Positions 11,792 through 24,635 of a stretch of DNA of 64,000 nt are shown one piece after another. The stretch is taken from assembly GCA_016858145.1 (NCBI GenBank), contig JAEHOE010000003.1, positions 2,604,001 to 2,668,000 on the forward strand, given 5' to 3'. The DNA is from Edaphochlamys debaryana. Its lineage: Eukaryota; Chlorophyta; Chlorophyceae; Chlamydomonadales. Each line of letters opens with the position of its first letter. Position 1 is the first letter of the stretch. The position numbers were made by a program, and so were the translations under genes. The notes under the pieces were generated by a model. It saw nothing but the letters and a program-made list of their open reading frames with translations. It made no database searches and was not told where the DNA came from.

Positions 11792-14700
11792 CTACCCTGC
11801 GGCGGCTGTGGGGGCAACCGGAGGGGAAGATGCAGTGATCGAGAATGCGGCCTGACCGCGGGAGGTCAGGAGCTTATCCGCTATGTCCTCCAGCGCGGCC
11901 CACTCACGCAAACATGTCTTGAGGTCGGGTCCTTGCACGTAACCGTCTCGACACATGCACTGAGGGAGGGAGGGCAGACGTTGCATGGACGGGTGTGGAG
12001 GGCATGCGAGTCTCGGTGACACGTGCTGCAATCCGCTATGACCCGCCATCGTGTCCCCACAAACCTTTTGCAACTTGCACCCTGCTCTTCTGCGCAGTGC
12101 TCAGTGCCTGGACCCTGCGGCATCCGCTGCTACTGCTGGCCAGCGCACGACGTATTGAAACTTGCCTTGTACGCCCCACCAAAGATGTTCTGACAGGTTG
12201 ACGTGGCAGAGTCACAGGAGGCTGGCCCCAGGATGGAGCACTCGTTGAACTCTGCGGGCATTTCGGGTACGGATCAGACCTGGTTACCTTGAGGCCAAGC
12301 AACACTCAGGCTTCAGTAAGCACGGCCCCCTCTCGATGAGCTGCTGGCCTCCCGTACCATCATGACATGTGTAGTACACAAAAGTACGGAGGCCACGCAC
12401 CCGTCAGCCTGTGTCCGTACACCTCGATCTCCAGGATGTTGAGGGCCCAGTCGGAGCTGTTGGTGCTGGGGTTGCGGTTCTGAAGCGTGATGAACCTTCA
12501 GGGGACAAAAAGCGGGAAGCCGTTTGGTAGGTCGAATGTGCGCTGAGAGAGGCAGGGAAAGCTGCGGGGCGCGAAGACAGGCCGATACTCGATACCGGTA
12601 CGGCTCGGCGGTCCTAGGCTTGGCAAGCCAAGCCACTAGGCGGCATGGGCTGACGTGCCTGGGCCTCCGGCTGCCTGGCAACTTGACCGCACCTGCCCTG
12701 CCGATGAGCCGGTAGGGTTATGTTGAGTACAGCTCCCGCCGTCCCGCTCTGCTTCCACACCACCTGCACAGGGGACGGGTCTGACTGTACACACGGGTGC
12801 GGCCAAGGAAGTGGCCGGTGGCGGGGCGTTGATTCTGCCCCGCCCCCTTAACCCCGAAGTGGGGCACGCACGGGTTCGCCCGTTGCGTAGCTATTATTAT
12901 TATTATTATTATTATTATTGACTGTACACACAAGCCAGGTGAGGCCTTGGAAGGAGCATGCCGGATCCCTGGCACTGCTAATGCCCCCGCGCCGGGTCCC
13001 TCCAGATCCGTCCCCGTTCGCCGCGCACCGGGTTCAGGGGGATCTGCGTGCCATTGCTGACGGATTGGTCGCCCAGCCGCAGCTCCGCGGCCACCAGGCG
13101 GTTGCCGCAGCAGTCCCTGGGGCGGGGAAGGTGTGTGGGCGGGCCTAGTGGGCGAAACGTAGGATGGCGCCTCGGGGCTTCATGTGCCAGGGTAACGCCA
13201 CGGTTGCTCGGCTGGGCCAGCGCTCGGCCCACGACCTTGCTCGCTCCTTAGCGACACGCCAGCTGGCGGCCTCCGGTTCGCAAGCAGTGCCGCGTTGTAC
13301 ACGTGCATTCGTCGCCGCCGCTCACCTGCGGTTGTAGATGACGACCTTCTCGACCAGGCAGGGCGTGGACAGGTCCACCGCGACCCAGGGGAAGCGGTCG
13401 GAGGCGTTGCTGAAAGACTGAAACAGGCTGAACGGCGGCGGGCCGGAGCTGGAGGCGCTGCCGTCCACTGCAAGGCGGGAAGCGCAACTTCCCCCAACAC
13501 TGAGTGGAGGGGAGCAGAGAGTAGGGGAGGTGAGGGGAGGGGCACAGGGCTTACAGGTTTTGGACTCAGGGCTGCAGGCAGCGGGGTGGGGGGGATCACA
13601 CGGCAGGGCGCACACGAGGCCCTCCTCACCACAGCGATGAGGCAAGGACCGACGAAGCCATGGTCGGGCCGCGGAGGGCCACGTTCTGAGCGCCTGAGGC
13701 ATGCAGGCCCATAATACACGCAAGTACAGACAGAAAGGCGGCGGCACGGCAGCTCAGCTTGCACATAACTGAGGTCAGTAATAACGTGGTGTACGGGACC
13801 CCAGGAGGGCGTGGACTCGTGCGGTTGGTGAGGCTTTGATACTCCGTGTTGGGTTGGACCCCTGCACGCTGCATACCTGGAGGCATCCTGAACCAGCACG
13901 CGCCCGACGTGTATGAGTCGTCCGGCGTCCGGCCGGTGTAGCTGCTCGACAGGAGGTAGCACTGCATCTGCCTCCACACGAAGACGCGGCACCTGGGTGG
14001 GCAGGCGGGTGGATGGCGGGGCGCATCGCGTGACTCACGCTGCAAAGCAAGCACGCGAGAGCCCCCGCGAGGTGGCTCTCGTAGGCCAGGAACAGACGGG
14101 GTGTGGGGTGCCGTGGCTGGGGGATGTGAGGGGCTGCGCTGGACAGGGCGAGGCACTACGTAGTGCACACTGAGTCAGCATGGCACGCCTCCGGCCAGGG
14201 CGGGTGCACCAGCAAACGAAATCACGCCCGCCCACCCGCCCTCGAGCACCAGGCAAGCGACCCCGCCGACCCACATGGCATTGGCGGCACAGAGCCCCGC
14301 GCAGTCCTCGGGGCGCAGGACCTGGGCGGCCTGGGGGCTGGGCTGGAGGACGTCCGCTGCTCTGCCCGTGGTGAAACCTCCGCCCCAGTACCGCTGACCG
14401 GGCACCAGGTCGCACACACCTGATCAGAGGGGCCGGGGCAATGCGGGCCAGGAGGCGGGAGAGCGGGGATCGGGGCCCTTGCTAGCTCTAGAAGGCCGCG
14501 GGAGATAGCAGCGTAGAAAGAGCAGGGGATGGACCTGCCTGAAACAAGCAAGTGCGGCTGTTCCCCCGCCCCGCACAGCTTGCTTCCCTGGCTAACGCAG
14601 CAGCAGGCATTGAGGGCTGCCCCATGCGTGGAGCTCTGCCCCAAGCACGCACGGCTATGGCCTATGGCCCGCTCCCGGGGCTTATGCACGCCAAAATGAA

Positions 14701-17700
14701 CATGCCTCGTCCCGCGCCCCGGCAACGCACCGACGCATGCATTGTCTGCAACGCTCCAGCGGTAGTTGAGTGGGCTGGGGAAAGGAAGGGACAGATTTGG
14801 AGGCGAGGTCCAGCCTTAACACGAAATTCCCGAATGCCAGCATGCCGCAAACCCCTTCTCGAGGCCCCACCCCCTGGACCTATCTATCGACCGCCCGCCT
14901 GGCCACCCCGCGCTCACCACGAGCACGTGAAGCTGCTTCCCTGCGCGGTGCACGTGCCGTTGCCACAGCGGGGCTTGCCGCTCAGCACGCAGGGATCCGT
15001 GTCGGCTGCAGAGGGTCGGGTCGGGTCGGGACGGGACGGGCCATAAGTCGGCGGTGCGCGCCAAGCAGGACGGCTAGGAAGAGCAGCCCCAGCCGCAGTA
15101 GAGACGTCAAGGTAGGGAGGGCGATGGCAGCTGCCGGCTGTTGCGGACTGCCTCCTGGCGTTCTGCACGCTGTCAGGGACTCGGCTTACCGATGCAAAGC
15201 TTTGTAACTGCGCTCCGAGTTGTGCCCAGTACGCAGCCGTCCTCGTCTGTGCAGGGGAGTGAGTGAGGGTTTGGGCATGTCAGCTTAGTTAACTCGGAAG
15301 ACCACAACACCATACGGAGGACCACTGCCCATCTCTTACCGTAGCTGCAGCAGGGGGTTGGATGAAGTGGTGCCGGGGAACGCGGTCCGTTTGCCGAGTT
15401 GCATGCGGGGAACAGCGAAGACATGGGGTTAGTGTCAAGCACACCAGCGCCGTGATAGGTCGAACGAGTACCCAAGTGAACAGTGGCCCCCAAACCCCCA
15501 CAGCACGAGCGCATGTACGGCACGCTGAGCTGGCGGAGCACGGCAGACGGCACCCACCAGGCTTGTGTGCCGGGCGCAGCGCTGTAGGAGCGGAACTGCC
15601 AGTGTCGGAAGTACCGCTGGCAGGAGCATGAGTAGCTGAGGGTGTGGGGTGAGAGGGGGGCGGAGCGTGGGCTGGCAAGACGCACCGCATTTCAACCCAG
15701 AAGCAGCTAGCACAAGGGCTCGCGCTGCCGCTCACCTGCCATCGTGATTTGCGCAAGTGGCGTTGAGGCCGCAGTACACTGCCGCAATGTCAGGGTTTGC
15801 GCACCTGCGGGCACGGGTGCATGGGCAGCAAGCGAGGGCGTCAGGTGTGGCCCTTTCCAAGGCGTGAGCTGGGGAGACTCACCCGAGACCCCGAGACCCC
15901 GAGACCCGAGATCCCGACCCGAGAGGCCGAGACCCGAGATCCCGAGATCCCGAGATCCCGAGATCCCGAGATCCCGAGACCTGAGACTCGAGAGGCCGAG
16001 ACCAGAGATCCCAAACCTGACACCTAACCCCATGGTCCTCCCAGCGCATGGCACCGTAAAGCACCGCGCCCCTGTCAGCCGCTCAGGCCAGCCGCCAAGC
16101 CCTTGCCCGCTCCTGTGCCTCCAGTGCCTGCCGGTACACTCACTCGTCAAAGTCCGTGCACCGGCCCGCCGTGGCATTCCAGAGCCGGCCAAAGGGGCAG
16201 TGGTGCGTAAAGTCTGCGGGTGCAGTGTTGGCGGCTGAGGTGGCTGATCGGCATCATACAACGGTGGGGCAGCAGAGTACGGTAGGTGTGTGAGCTCCTC
16301 CCCCAGCTGGGAGTGAGAGGTCACTCCATCCGTGTTAGCTCACACCGGCGCCCTGGGATACATAGCGCAACCCACGTCCACCCCACCCTTCCTACGACCC
16401 TACCACCAGACCCTACCTTGCTGGCAAACCTTGACCGAGGCGTTCCACGCCGGCCAGGGGCGGAAGTTGCACCTGTTTGCAAAAGCCATCAACAGCGGGC
16501 ATGGGTTGGATAGGCAAGCTCTTTGACTGATTAACAGTTAACCATAGCCATGTGAAAGGGTGTTGAGGACAATGTGCCTCACAACAGCCCGGCCTTTCAG
16601 TTACTGTCGTACACCCGTGGTGGCCCGAGGCCGCCCCCGTACACCAAGAGCCTCGACCAGCTCTTGCAACAGCTAGGCCGCTAAGCCGCAGCGAGGACAG
16701 CAGCAGCTGCAGCGTGCGGGCTCACCGGCATATCGCGGGCGCAAAGGGCTGGTTGACGCAGCGCGCGCCGCTGCGCTCCGAGCCGCACCGCATGGGATCC
16801 TCGACGCAGTCATTGCGGTCTGGGCGGCAAGGGCGGCAACAGGGGACGACAGGCACAGGTTGGGTAAACTAACAAAGCATTAATCAGGCTCGGGTAGCTC
16901 GGGAAGGCCGGGACCCTGCATGCCTGGTTTGTCTATGGCCGCCCGCAGTACAGCAGATTACGTCGTACCGATGCACGTAGGCCCTTTCGTTGTGTTGACA
17001 AGGCGCCCCTGGGTACCGCAGTTGCACGTATAGCTGTCATGGGGGAGTGAACGCAAGTAAGCACCCATGGCTGTGAGCTTGAAGGGGCTGACGCTGACAA
17101 CCTGCCTAAACCCGGACGAGGGCCTCGGGGCACTTTGCAACGGGGCGTCCACCTCATGGGCGGAGCCCCCCGGGCGGAGCCCTGCTCCACGCACCCACCC
17201 AAAGCTGTTTCGCAGCGTCCGTACGCAGGGCCGGCCCGTGGGAATGGCGCAGGGGTTGTTGGCACAGGGGTCTGCGGTGTTGGATGGGGGCGGGTGAAAC
17301 GTCTGGGGCTCTGCGGTACCCAGGCAGGCACTCAGCCGCTGGATGACGTTAGGGCGGACTTCCCCTTCCTCCTAGCTACGCCTAGTGGCACACGCACCCG
17401 TGCAGTTGGAGTTGTAACAAGGGCAGGCGTAACCGCCAAACGTATTCACGCAGGCCTCTCGCGTGAGGTCACACGTGGCGTTAAGCCAGGGGTTGGGCAT
17501 GCACTGCCGGGGTGGGATGGGCAAGGGCGTATGGATGTACGGTCAGGGTTACCTGCCTTATGCGGGTTGCATGCCATTCAATCCTGATCCCGTTCAACAC
17601 GGCAACTGCACGCTATTCCAACTAACAGCCGCCCGTCCGCCCGACCCACTTCGTTGATGTCTGTTGAGGCAGTGGGGCGCCGTATGGGGGCCGGCAGGCG

Positions 17701-18310
17701 GGCGGAGGAGTGGGCGAGAAAGATCAGGCGAGCAAGCGGTACACCCGGTACACAGTCGCAAGAGCGCAAGACCAAGACTTGTCGACCCCCAGTCTCATTC
17801 CGTGGGGCTGGGTTGCCCTGGGGGAGGGGCATGCGCTTGCTGCAAGCGCCCGAGCCGCCCCAAGCACCTACCCACGCACGGGCTCAGGGGCTGAGTCGGG
17901 TCCAGCTGTGCAAACCCAGGTAAGCACACGCAGCTCAGGCTTCCCGATGAGCTGACACACGTGGAGGTTGTGGTGTTGCAGGCGAAGGGCCCGCAGACGG
18001 GGAGGACTGCGGGGCGAGGGGGAATAGGGGAGGGGCACGCAGAAACACGTCGGTCGGGGTCTGCCAGGACGGAAGTCGACCGAATGGAGAAGTAGCTGCA
18101 CGCTTCTCTGGCCTTGCATGTTCAAGTGGTTCCGAGCAACTGGCTCCGTGCAGTGCCGTGGCAGTGCCTTGCGGCGCTGTGTTGGGCGAAATGCCGCCCC
18201 GCGCCCAACTCACGCCCGCCGTCGGCTGACTTCAAACCTATGCAGAGCTGTAAGAGGACTACCGCGGCGAGTGTGCTAGCTAGGAAAGTCAGTTTAGCTC
18301 GAGGATGCAT
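11792..18310 (-). CDS. Secreted multi-EGF, PAN/Apple and F5/8C (discoidin) domain protein
   Basis: Starts at ATG 18310 with a clear signal peptide (MHPRAKLTFLASTLAAVVLL); an in-frame ATG at 18343 is possible but worse. Exon 1 is 18214-18310, exon 2 is 17872-18006. Exon pieces with EGF-like cysteine patterns follow: CGPFACNTTTSTCV in exon 2, CDLTREACVNTFGGYACPC near 17400-17500, DPCANNPCAIPTGRPCV near 17250, DRNDCVEDPMRCGSE near 16770, CANPDIAAVYCGLNATCANH near 15760, CGNGTCTAQGSSFTCS near 14960. A PAN/Apple-like domain follows (DCAGLCAANAM near 14300, QCYLLSSSYTG near 13950). Then comes an F5/8C domain: WVAVDLSTPCLVEKVVIYN near 13350, RLVAAELRLGDQSV near 13080, WKQSGTAGAVLNITLP near 12750, SSDWALNILEIEVYG near 12450. 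A last EGF (EFNECSILGPASCDSATSTC, CMCRDGYVQGPDLKTC) ends the protein. The stop at 11792 is uncertain because a good donor (GTGAGT) sits just after the last Cys. It is probably an extracellular-matrix or cell-surface adhesion protein. Confidence 0.78.
12891..12919. repeat. (ATT)n microsatellite in an intron
   Basis: About nine copies of the trinucleotide ATT/TAT, in an intron inside the discoidin-coding part of the leftward gene. It is striking as an AT-only island in GC-rich DNA. Confidence 0.9.
15885..16013. repeat. CCGAGATC-type minisatellite in an intron
   Basis: Tandem 7-9 bp units CCGAGATC, CCGAGACC and CCGAGAGG, with at least five perfect CCGAGAT copies in a row near 15935-15980. It lies in an intron of the EGF/discoidin gene between the exons near 15760 and 16170. 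Confidence 0.85.
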
Positions 18311-19432
18311 GTTGAGCGTCGGGCTGTTCGGCCTATCAACCATGAGGTTGTGTCACAATTAGCTTCATCTTCGGCGTCTGTGCTTAGGCGAGGTAGGGCG
18401 CCGTCGGTGTAGCGGTTGGCCGTGTGTGCCGTGCGAACCCATGCCTCGCCTCGCGAGACGCGCTCGTGAGAAGGCGCGAGAGTATGCAAGACAGCAAGAC
18501 ATATCTTGATACATGCAATTCAGACACAGGGCCCCTCACCCCCTGCACCCTCGCCCTAGCCCCCTACCCCCGCCTCCAGCTGGCTCCCGCGTCACCCCTA
18601 GCAGCACTACGCCCCGTTGACTATGGTAGCCCCTAGCGTTGGACCGCAAACGGCCTCGAGGTCCATCTCACCTACTGCCCTTCAAACTCCAAAGCCTGTA
18701 ACAAGTTCCAAAGCTTGTGGTCCAACGCCCTGGTAACCTCGGCCCCAATCAGGGGTGATCAGAGGTGAAGGGCAACCTCTGCGCTGGTCCCAACCCACCA
18801 CAGGCGACCTTGCGGTCAGGTCTCAACGCAGTCGCAACTGACGCAACGCAGAACCCATAAGATTCTGCCCTTCCACACGAGTCGTTTGACATCCGGCTTC
18901 AATCCCACGAGCAAATGCATGCAACCCTGCCCCGAGCTCAATACCTCCAATCTGCCGTGGCTTCACCGTACAGCCCCCATCACGATGGGCCTGACCCAAT
19001 GACCGGAGTGACAGTCCCCGTACGTTCAGTGCCTCAGCTAAGATCAGACCGAGTACACAGGCAACAGTACCCTCCATCCCTTCACGTACAACCTTACGCT
19101 TTCGCTCATACCGTATCGTGCATGTCGCCCTCGTGTCTCCAATTACCGCTACGGTACAACCCGGCGCAACGCCCAACAATGCTTGGACTCTTGCCAGCGA
19201 ACGGCTCTTCGCCCTGGTCGTCTCCCTCACCCCTCTAGGTACCTGCCTCTCCGCAACACGGTCGCATTCCGCCCTCCACGCCTGCATCCAATCCATCCAT
19301 CAACCCTCCGGCTCCTCAGTCCTCCTCAAGATAGCGCGACCCCTCACGAGCCCCCCGCCGCCCCCCATCTCGCACGACCCTCGAGCCGAGCCGCGTCGCG
19401 CAGCCTCCAGCCCCAGACGTGCCGCCCCGAGC
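18311..19432. other. Intergenic between two leftward genes
   Basis: The part near 18311 must contain the promoter of the EGF/discoidin gene; the part near 19432 is the 3' flank of the next gene. A 157-residue minus ORF (18823-19296) has no recognisable domain and is most likely 3' untranslated sequence. Confidence 0.45.
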
Positions 19433-22400
19433 CTACTCGCGCAGGCCCTCAAACAGCTCCTCCACCTGCTCGATCGGAGCCCACTGCGCAAGGACCGCCA
19501 CCTCCAGTCCGTACACCGCCTCAAAGAGAGCCTCCGACTCGAGGCCCGGGTCCCCGGCCCCCAGCAGCACCGCCAGCGAGCGAGCCCGCACGCCCTGCAG
19601 CAGCGCGCCCACCACCTCGCGGTCGTACGACGTGCCCGTGATGCCGTACCGCTGGTACGACATGGCGGCCTGCCGTAGCTCCTGCGCGGTCGAGGACTTG
19701 GCGCGCGCGGTGAGCAGCTGTACAAGGTGCGAGCGCAGCTCCGCCGCCGCCGCCGCCAGCTGCGACGCATGGCTTCGCTCTGACGCCGCCGCCGCCGGCG
19801 GGGCGGCGCTCGCTGCCGCCGCCGGCACGTCCGTCACTGCCTCCTCCGCCGCCGCCGATCCCGACCACTCAGCACCCCTGTCACTCCCGTCCCCGACCGT
19901 TGCGGTTGCGTCATCGTAACCGTCAACCGTAGCGGTTAGCAGCTCGGCGCCGTGGCGTCGGAGCACCTCGGCCCGCGCGTGTGCCACCAGGCGGCCGGCG
20001 GCGAGCGTCGCCCGCAGCGCCTCGCCCCAGGACAGCTCCCGGAACCAGCCGCCGGCCTTGGCGCCGGCACCGGTGCCGGTGCCGGTGCTGGGGCGGTCCG
20101 TGACGGCGCGCGCCCACTCCAGCGGCGCCTCCACCCAGCCCAGCGACTGCACCTGCGCGGTTTGATGGAGGGTTCAGGGATGAATTCAGGGGCGTAAGGT
20201 CGCGAAATGCAGAGAGAGAAGCTGCTCACGCAACCGCCAATGTGACTCGTGTGCTACAACGGCAGTGATACATCGGCTGCGTTGACCAGAGCTCCCGCTC
20301 ACCCTCAGCATGAGCTCAGGCACCCGCGCGAGGGCTGCCGGCTCGGGCCCCGGCAGGCAGCGGCCCGCCCGGGCCCCCAGCCGTTGAAGCGCCCACATGA
20401 GACCGCGGTGCAGCGATCCGTACAGCCGTGGATCCAGCGCCGCCGCCGTACACCGCAGCGCCGACAGCGTCGCCGACAGCGCCGCGGCCGTCAGCGGCGG
20501 CGCCGCCGGGGCCGGCGGCGGCGCGACGGCGGCGGCGGCCGCCGAGGCCAGGCGTCCGTAGATGTCTGACGCTGCGCGCTGCGCCGAAGAGGAAGACGCC
20601 GCGCCGGAGTTTGGCGGGGAGGCGGGTCCAGAGCGTGGGCTCCAGGATGGGGATGATGAATCGTTCGAGGCGGGGGTCAGTGGGCTCGAGGTCGAGGCCC
20701 AAGACTCCCAGGCCCGCACCGCCGCCACCTGCGGCGCCGCCGCCTCCTGCCTCGCCCCACTCCCGCTGCCGCTGCCGGTCCCGCTGGCGGGCCGGTCGCT
20801 CGTCCAGTTGTACGAGCGGTAGCCGCTGGCGGCGCCGCCGCCGCCCTGCTGCACGCTGCTCGCGACCCGCGCCAGGCCCCGCCCCGCAGCGCCCCAGTCG
20901 CCTGTCGAGCGCTTCACGCCGTCCGACAGCAGCGGCTGCACCCACGCGAGCCAGGCCGCGACGGTGGCCTGTTGGGGGCAGAGAACACGAGATGCACTGA
21001 ATGAATCCGGCCTCTCCAAGATGCCTGCACGTACGGCAGCACAAGTGGTACGGCATGGCGTGCCGTGTATGTAGCCCACCCTTGGCCTCCCGTGCCGGTC
21101 CCTGCCTCTTCCCCCACTTCCAGGCATAGTCCAAGCAGCACAGACCCGACGCCCCCAGCCCCCTCGCCGCACCTGCGCGTTGGCGTCCAGCCGCGCAACG
21201 CCGGCCGCCTGCGCAGCACCCCCATCCGCCTCCGCCCGCGCCTCCGCCTCCGCCGCCAGCACCGCCACCAGAGAGGCGCACGACCCCGCCAGAGCGGGCA
21301 GCGGCAGGCCCTCCAGGCGCGCCTCCCAGCGCGGTAGCGACAGAATGTGGGTCGCCAGGTCAGCCAGGCCCACGCCGGGCCCCAGCGGGCCCGAGCGGGC
21401 CTGCCGGGCGCCAGAAGCTCGGAACGAAGCAGCAGCGGGGGAGGATGAGGTAGATGAGGAGGAGGAGTTAGGGGCGGCGTCGTCATCGGCGGCTCCGCCG
21501 CCGCCGCCGCCCCACAGCCCCGCGCAAACGTCCTCCTCCATGTCGGCCCACTCCAGCGCCGCCGCCGCCATCGCGCCGGCGTCGCCGCCGCCGCCGGCGT
21601 GCATGACGCCGCCGCCAAAGTACTCCGCCGCCGTCGGGTCCCAGCCGCCGCCGCCGCCGTCACCTCCGCCGACGCGCAGCGGCCAGCCGGCGCGGCGCAG
21701 CCGCGCCGCCACCGCCACGTCCCGCAGCGCCGCCAGCAGCTCCCCGCCGCTCAGCGCCTCCCAGCCCGCCGTCAGCGGGCCCCAGTCGGCCCCCGCCAAG
21801 ACCTCGGGTGCCGCGCCAAAGCTGAGCAGCATGCACCTCAGCACGCGCATGCGCTGCCGCGGGCTGAGCTCCCGCACGCCCAGCACGCACGCCGCGAGCA
21901 GCTTGGAGCCGACGCGCTTGGCGGCGGCGGGCGCAAAGACGTGCTTGTGGTGGTGCAAGGCCCAGCAGCACAGGTACGCGGCGCGGGGCGTGAGGGGCCT
22001 GGCGGGGCGGGGGACGGGCGGCGGCGGCGGCGGCCGGCGGCGGGCCCCGGCGCCGCTAGCGCCGCCGCCGGGCGCGTCGGCCGGGTTGGAGCCGGGTGCG
22101 GAAGGTAGCGCGAAGGCGGCGGTGAGGGCGGCGGCGGCGGCGGCGGCATCGGCGGCGGAGCCGTCGCCGGGGCCGCGTAGAAGCGCGCCGGGGCCGGGGC
22201 TGGCGGAGGCAGAGCCGAAGCGCCAGCGCGCGCCCTCTCCGCCTGGGAAGAGGGCCGCTTCGAGCGCCGCCAGCTCACTGCGGAGGGCGGCCTCGGGCAG
22301 GCGCGCACCTGTGGGCGACAGGAGGTGGTCATGTTTGGGTCAGCATGATGGGGCAGTGGTAGGCACGCAGACGACGCGGCAAGCAGGGGGTCGGAGGCAA

Positions 22401-24207
22401 GAGCAAGCGGCCGCAGGAGGGACGGATGACAGGCAGACGCACGCAGCCCACGCCCATGCCCGGCGCCGCTCACCCGAGGCCGCGTGCAGCCACAGCATGC
22501 CGGCAATGGCCTCCGCTGACGGTCCCGCGCCGGCAGGCACCACCGCCCAGCCCCTGCTTAGCCCCGCCCTGGCGGCGGCCTCCGCCGCGGCGGCGGCGGC
22601 AGCGGCAGCCGCCGCCGGCACCCAAGCCTCCGCATACAGCCGCTCCACCACAGCCGACGACGGCGCCGTCGCCAGCGACGGCAGCATGCCGTACAGCTCC
22701 TCCCGCTGGTCCGCCTCCGCCAGGCCGCCGCCGTCGAGCGCCGCCGTCAGCAGCGCGTCCAGCCACTGCTGCAGGCAGGCCGCCGAGCCGCTGCCGTCAG
22801 CCCCTCCCTGCTCCGCCGCCACTCCCACCGCCGCCGCCGGGGCACCTCCCGATGTTACCAGTGCCGTGCGACTGTACGGCGGCGGCTCCACGTCAGCGTG
22901 CGGCATGCGGCCGTGCAGTACGTCGAGCAGAAGTGCGACGGAACGTACATCCGCCACGCTCAGCGGCCCCTCGACTGTGGCTCCAATGGCCCCAGGGAAA
23001 GGTGCTGCTGCATAGGGTGAGGACCCCGCGTCTGGGGCGGAGGCGTCCGCCGGCGTGGCGAAGGCAGCACGGCGTGACAGCCAGGCTCTCAGCGCATAGT
23101 CCGTCCACTCGAGGCTGGGGGTAACGCCCAGGCCCTGAAAGAGGGTGGGTGTCATGAGGGGCGTGACGGGGTGCGGGTATGTTGGTTAGGGCGCACCAAG
23201 GCTCCCACAGGCCCTTCGCCTCGCCAAACCTGCCCGGGGAAACAGCGGGCGTCCGGAACCCGCCCCTCCACCAGGGCCTGCATGGCTATCAAAGCCAGCC
23301 GCCACCGTACCACCTGCTCCCCGTGGCCCCATCCCCTGCCACGTCAGCCCACCATGAGGAGCTCCAGCAGGGAGGGGAGGTGGCCGTAGGCGGCCAGGAG
23401 GGGGTCCGCGGTGGCGGCAGCGGCTGCGGAGGCCGCGGCCGGCGGCGGCGCCAGCAGGCGCTGCAGCTGGGCCGTGGCCGCGGGCGGCAGGGCGAAGCCC
23501 ACGCTGCCAGCGATCCGAGCAGCGGACAGCTGAGGTGCGGGAGGGGGAGGAGGGATTACACGACGGGGTTAAACAGTGGGCTAGATGTGGTGGGGGCTGG
23601 GAAACAGGCAAGGCTGGACGAACCCTGGGACTGCCACTGCCATCTCCGCTTGACAGAGGCGCTCCTCACCAGCTCCTCCAAGCTCAGAGGCGGCTCGTCG
23701 GTCTCAGAGGAGGCCAGGCGGGTCAGGAAGACGCCAGCGGCGTGGGCATCCGCCTGCACGGTCTGCGCGGTGGCGCGCGTGCGGAGCGTCAGTGCGAGCA
23801 CGCTCGCGTGTGGAGCGTCCGTCTGGCGCGTGGAGCTCCACGGCGTGTTGAGAGCTGCTAAGGTGATTGCAATAAGGCGCGAGGAGGCTTGCCTGAAGCG
23901 CGTCGAAGAGCGGCAGCGTCGCCTCAAGGTCGCGGCTTGCATGATAGTTGGAACCGAGCGCCCCATCATTATACGCCGCCAGACAGGAGAAGAACTGTCC
24001 TCGTTGGCGCTGTAACTTTGCAAACAGCTCGCAGCGCGCCGGCGAGGCCACAACGGGCGCAGCAATCGCGCTTGAAAGCAGAGCGGGCCGCCGCGCCAGC
24101 TCGCCAACGCCCGTGGTAGCGCGCGACAACAACATCGCGTTGAGTTGGCGTCTGAGGCTAGTGCGCAGCCCTCGCAAGCCGCTTGCAGCGCGGCCTAGGG
24201 CTTGCAC
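19433..24207 (-). CDS. Large alpha-helical protein, predicted organelle-targeted, function unknown
   Basis: Seven exons: 23893-24207, 23670-23753, 23353-23529, 22474-23134, 21173-22308, 20303-20968, 19433-20152. Every phase agrees, giving 1252 residues. The N-terminus (MQALGRAASGLRGLRTSLRR) is Arg/Ala/Leu-rich without acids, as in mitochondrial or plastid presequences. The body is mostly predicted helix in Ala/Leu-rich blocks: SAEAIAGMLWLHAASG, SKLLAACVLGVRELSPRQR, LSALRCTAAALDPRLYGSLH, GLMWALQRLGARAG. Low-complexity Ala, Gly and Ser insertions separate them. This resembles algal helical-repeat RNA-binding proteins (OPR-like), but I could not see a regular PPPxW repeat, so the family stays open. 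Intron 1 starts with GC (CAG/GCAAGC at 23892). An overlapping 611-residue plus ORF is a composition shadow. Confidence 0.72.
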
Positions 24208-24635
24208 CGTCGAGCTGTTTCCTTGGGCCCGTGCGCCAGGAGGTCAGGCCTAGCTGTTCTTAACCAGTGCTAAAACGGGAACGCAGTGTGAAGGTCGGCG
24301 GGCCTCTGGAGATGAGTGACGTGGCCGAGTCCAGAAATGGCCACGAAAAGTTGGACGAGCCTGATACGGCATTCGTGCCGCCGCTCAAGCCCAGGGGCAC
24401 TCCCCTGCTCAAGCCGGCCGAAGTCCCTGTCTCTGGTCCCTCCCCCCACGCATAGTGCACGCCCGATAGCGTGCGCTTGCGCCCAACAGCACTCCCCGAC
24501 TTTCAGCCCTCCCCGCCTTTCAGCCTCCCAGTGCGCCTCCGCGTGCCCGCTCACACACACGCTCCACACACACGCCCCCATCTCGTCTATATCCTCCCCG
24601 AGTCATCATCCGTCCTCATCCTCCTGGTACCGCTA
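24208..24635. other. Upstream region of the helical-protein gene
   Basis: Presumed promoter and 5' untranslated region of the leftward gene. It becomes C-rich with CACACA words near 24550. No coding signal was seen. Confidence 0.4.

Noticed and set aside
15885..16013. CRISPR-like array
   Set aside because: Units are 7-9 bp with no spacers, inside an intron of a eukaryotic gene: a minisatellite.
18823..19296. 157-residue minus ORF after the helical-protein stop
   Set aside because: No domain or start context; most likely 3' untranslated sequence.
21180..23015. 611-residue plus ORF rich in Ala, Pro and Ser
   Set aside because: Antisense shadow of the helical-protein exons, which have in-frame splice junctions and a transit-like start.
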